This document shows, in pieces, positions 5,755 to 5,964 of a stretch of 5,964 nt of DNA. The notes below the pieces were generated by a model that did no database searches, was not told the origin of the DNA, and worked only from the letters and a program-made list of their open reading frames with translations. Each line of letters opens with the position of its first letter. Position 1 is the stretch's first letter. This DNA is from an uncultured Collinsella sp. GTDB taxonomy: Bacteria > Actinomycetota > Coriobacteriia > Coriobacteriales > Coriobacteriaceae. Made by a program: the position numbers and the translations under genes. Location of the stretch: contig USLO01000108.1 of assembly GCA_900555515.1 (NCBI GenBank), forward strand, positions 1-5,964. Direction: 5' to 3'.

Positions 5755-5964
5755 TTAGAGAGCGGCGACGACCTCGATCTCGACCAGACCGCCAGCCGGA
5801 AGGGCGGCAACCTGGAAGGCGCTGCGCGCGGGGAACGGGGCCTCGAACTTGGAGGCGTAGATCTCGTTCACGGCGGCGAAGTCGGCGATGTCGGCCAGGT
5901 AGACCGTGGTCTTGACGACATCGGCAAAGGTGGCGCCGGCAGCGGTCAGCAGGGCCTCGACGTT
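5755..5964 (-). CDS. ridA: RidA-family (YjgF/YER057c/UK114) imine/enamine deaminase, C-terminal part, runs off the right edge
   Basis: Seen: a minus-strand frame open at the window edge that ends at TAA 5755-5757 and gives the last 69 residues. Family landmarks are VEALLTAAGATFADVVKTTVY (2-22 of the visible part), DFAAVNEIYASKF (28-40), PARSAFQVAALP (45-56) and VEIEVVAAL (61-69). Known: RidA trimers hydrolyse reactive enamines such as 2-aminoacrylate to keto acids and ammonia in the cytosol. The E. coli RidA catalytic arginine (R105) corresponds to R47 here and E120 to E62, exactly 15 residues apart in both; the C107 position is alanine (A49), as in other family members. About half of a 125-residue protein is missing. 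It is convergent with the regulator and shares its terminator, so it is not in the same operon. A link to the purine cluster through aminoacrylate clearance is speculative. A non-RidA subgroup role (Rid1-7) cannot be excluded from the fragment. Confidence 0.88.
   Translation of the reverse strand, partial: NVEALLTAAGATFADVVKTTVYLADIADFAAVNEIYASKFEAPFPARSAFQVAALPAGGLVEIEVVAAL

Noticed and set aside
5682..5915. Plus-strand frame across the terminator and ridA
   Set aside because: It crosses a strong terminator and is antisense to the recognised RidA coding sequence; arginine-rich low-complexity composition.

Overview
The window is GC-rich bacterial DNA with codon use dominated by GCC, GTC, CTC, GGC and ATC. 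Together with the anaerobic gene content, this suggests a gut anaerobe of the Coriobacteriia (Collinsella-like Actinomycetota). The taxonomy is an inference; only the sequence character and gene families are seen.

Layout. Three genes lie head to tail on the minus strand and read right to left: a NCS2-family nucleobase permease (4633-3239), the aminohydrolase gene ssnA (3043-1688) and the N-terminal half of ygfK (1538 to the window edge). A divergent plus-strand gene (4986-5642) encodes a YheO/DauR-type regulator with a PAS_6-like sensor domain and an HTH_22-like DNA-binding domain. The 352-bp divergent intergenic region is clearly more AT-rich than its surroundings. It holds a good sigma-70-like promoter for the permease operon, a Fur-box-like 19-mer inside that promoter, and several short direct and inverted repeats. 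Beyond the regulator is a strong bidirectional terminator, then the C-terminal half of a convergent RidA-family gene that runs off the right edge.

How it may work together. In E. coli, ygfK and ssnA lie beside xdhD, xanQ and guaD. In many gut anaerobes homologues sit in the cluster linked to anaerobic purine or uric acid breakdown. The likely scheme is import of a purine (xanthine, urate or similar) by the permease, processing by the SsnA amidohydrolase and the YgfK flavin/Fe-S protein, and control by the divergent regulator. The exact substrates of SsnA and YgfK cannot be read from the sequence. RidA would fit if a diaminopropionate ammonia-lyase (YgeX) is encoded nearby, because RidA clears 2-aminoacrylate, but no such gene is in the window.

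The least ordinary signals are: (a) two related hairpin elements, one just after each of the first two stop codons of the operon, sharing flanks and a TCGCC loop with a covarying stem pair; (b) a permease in which both expected acidic transport residues appear to be glutamines; (c) a Fur-like site overlapping the permease promoter. No mobile element, CRISPR array, tRNA or rRNA was seen.
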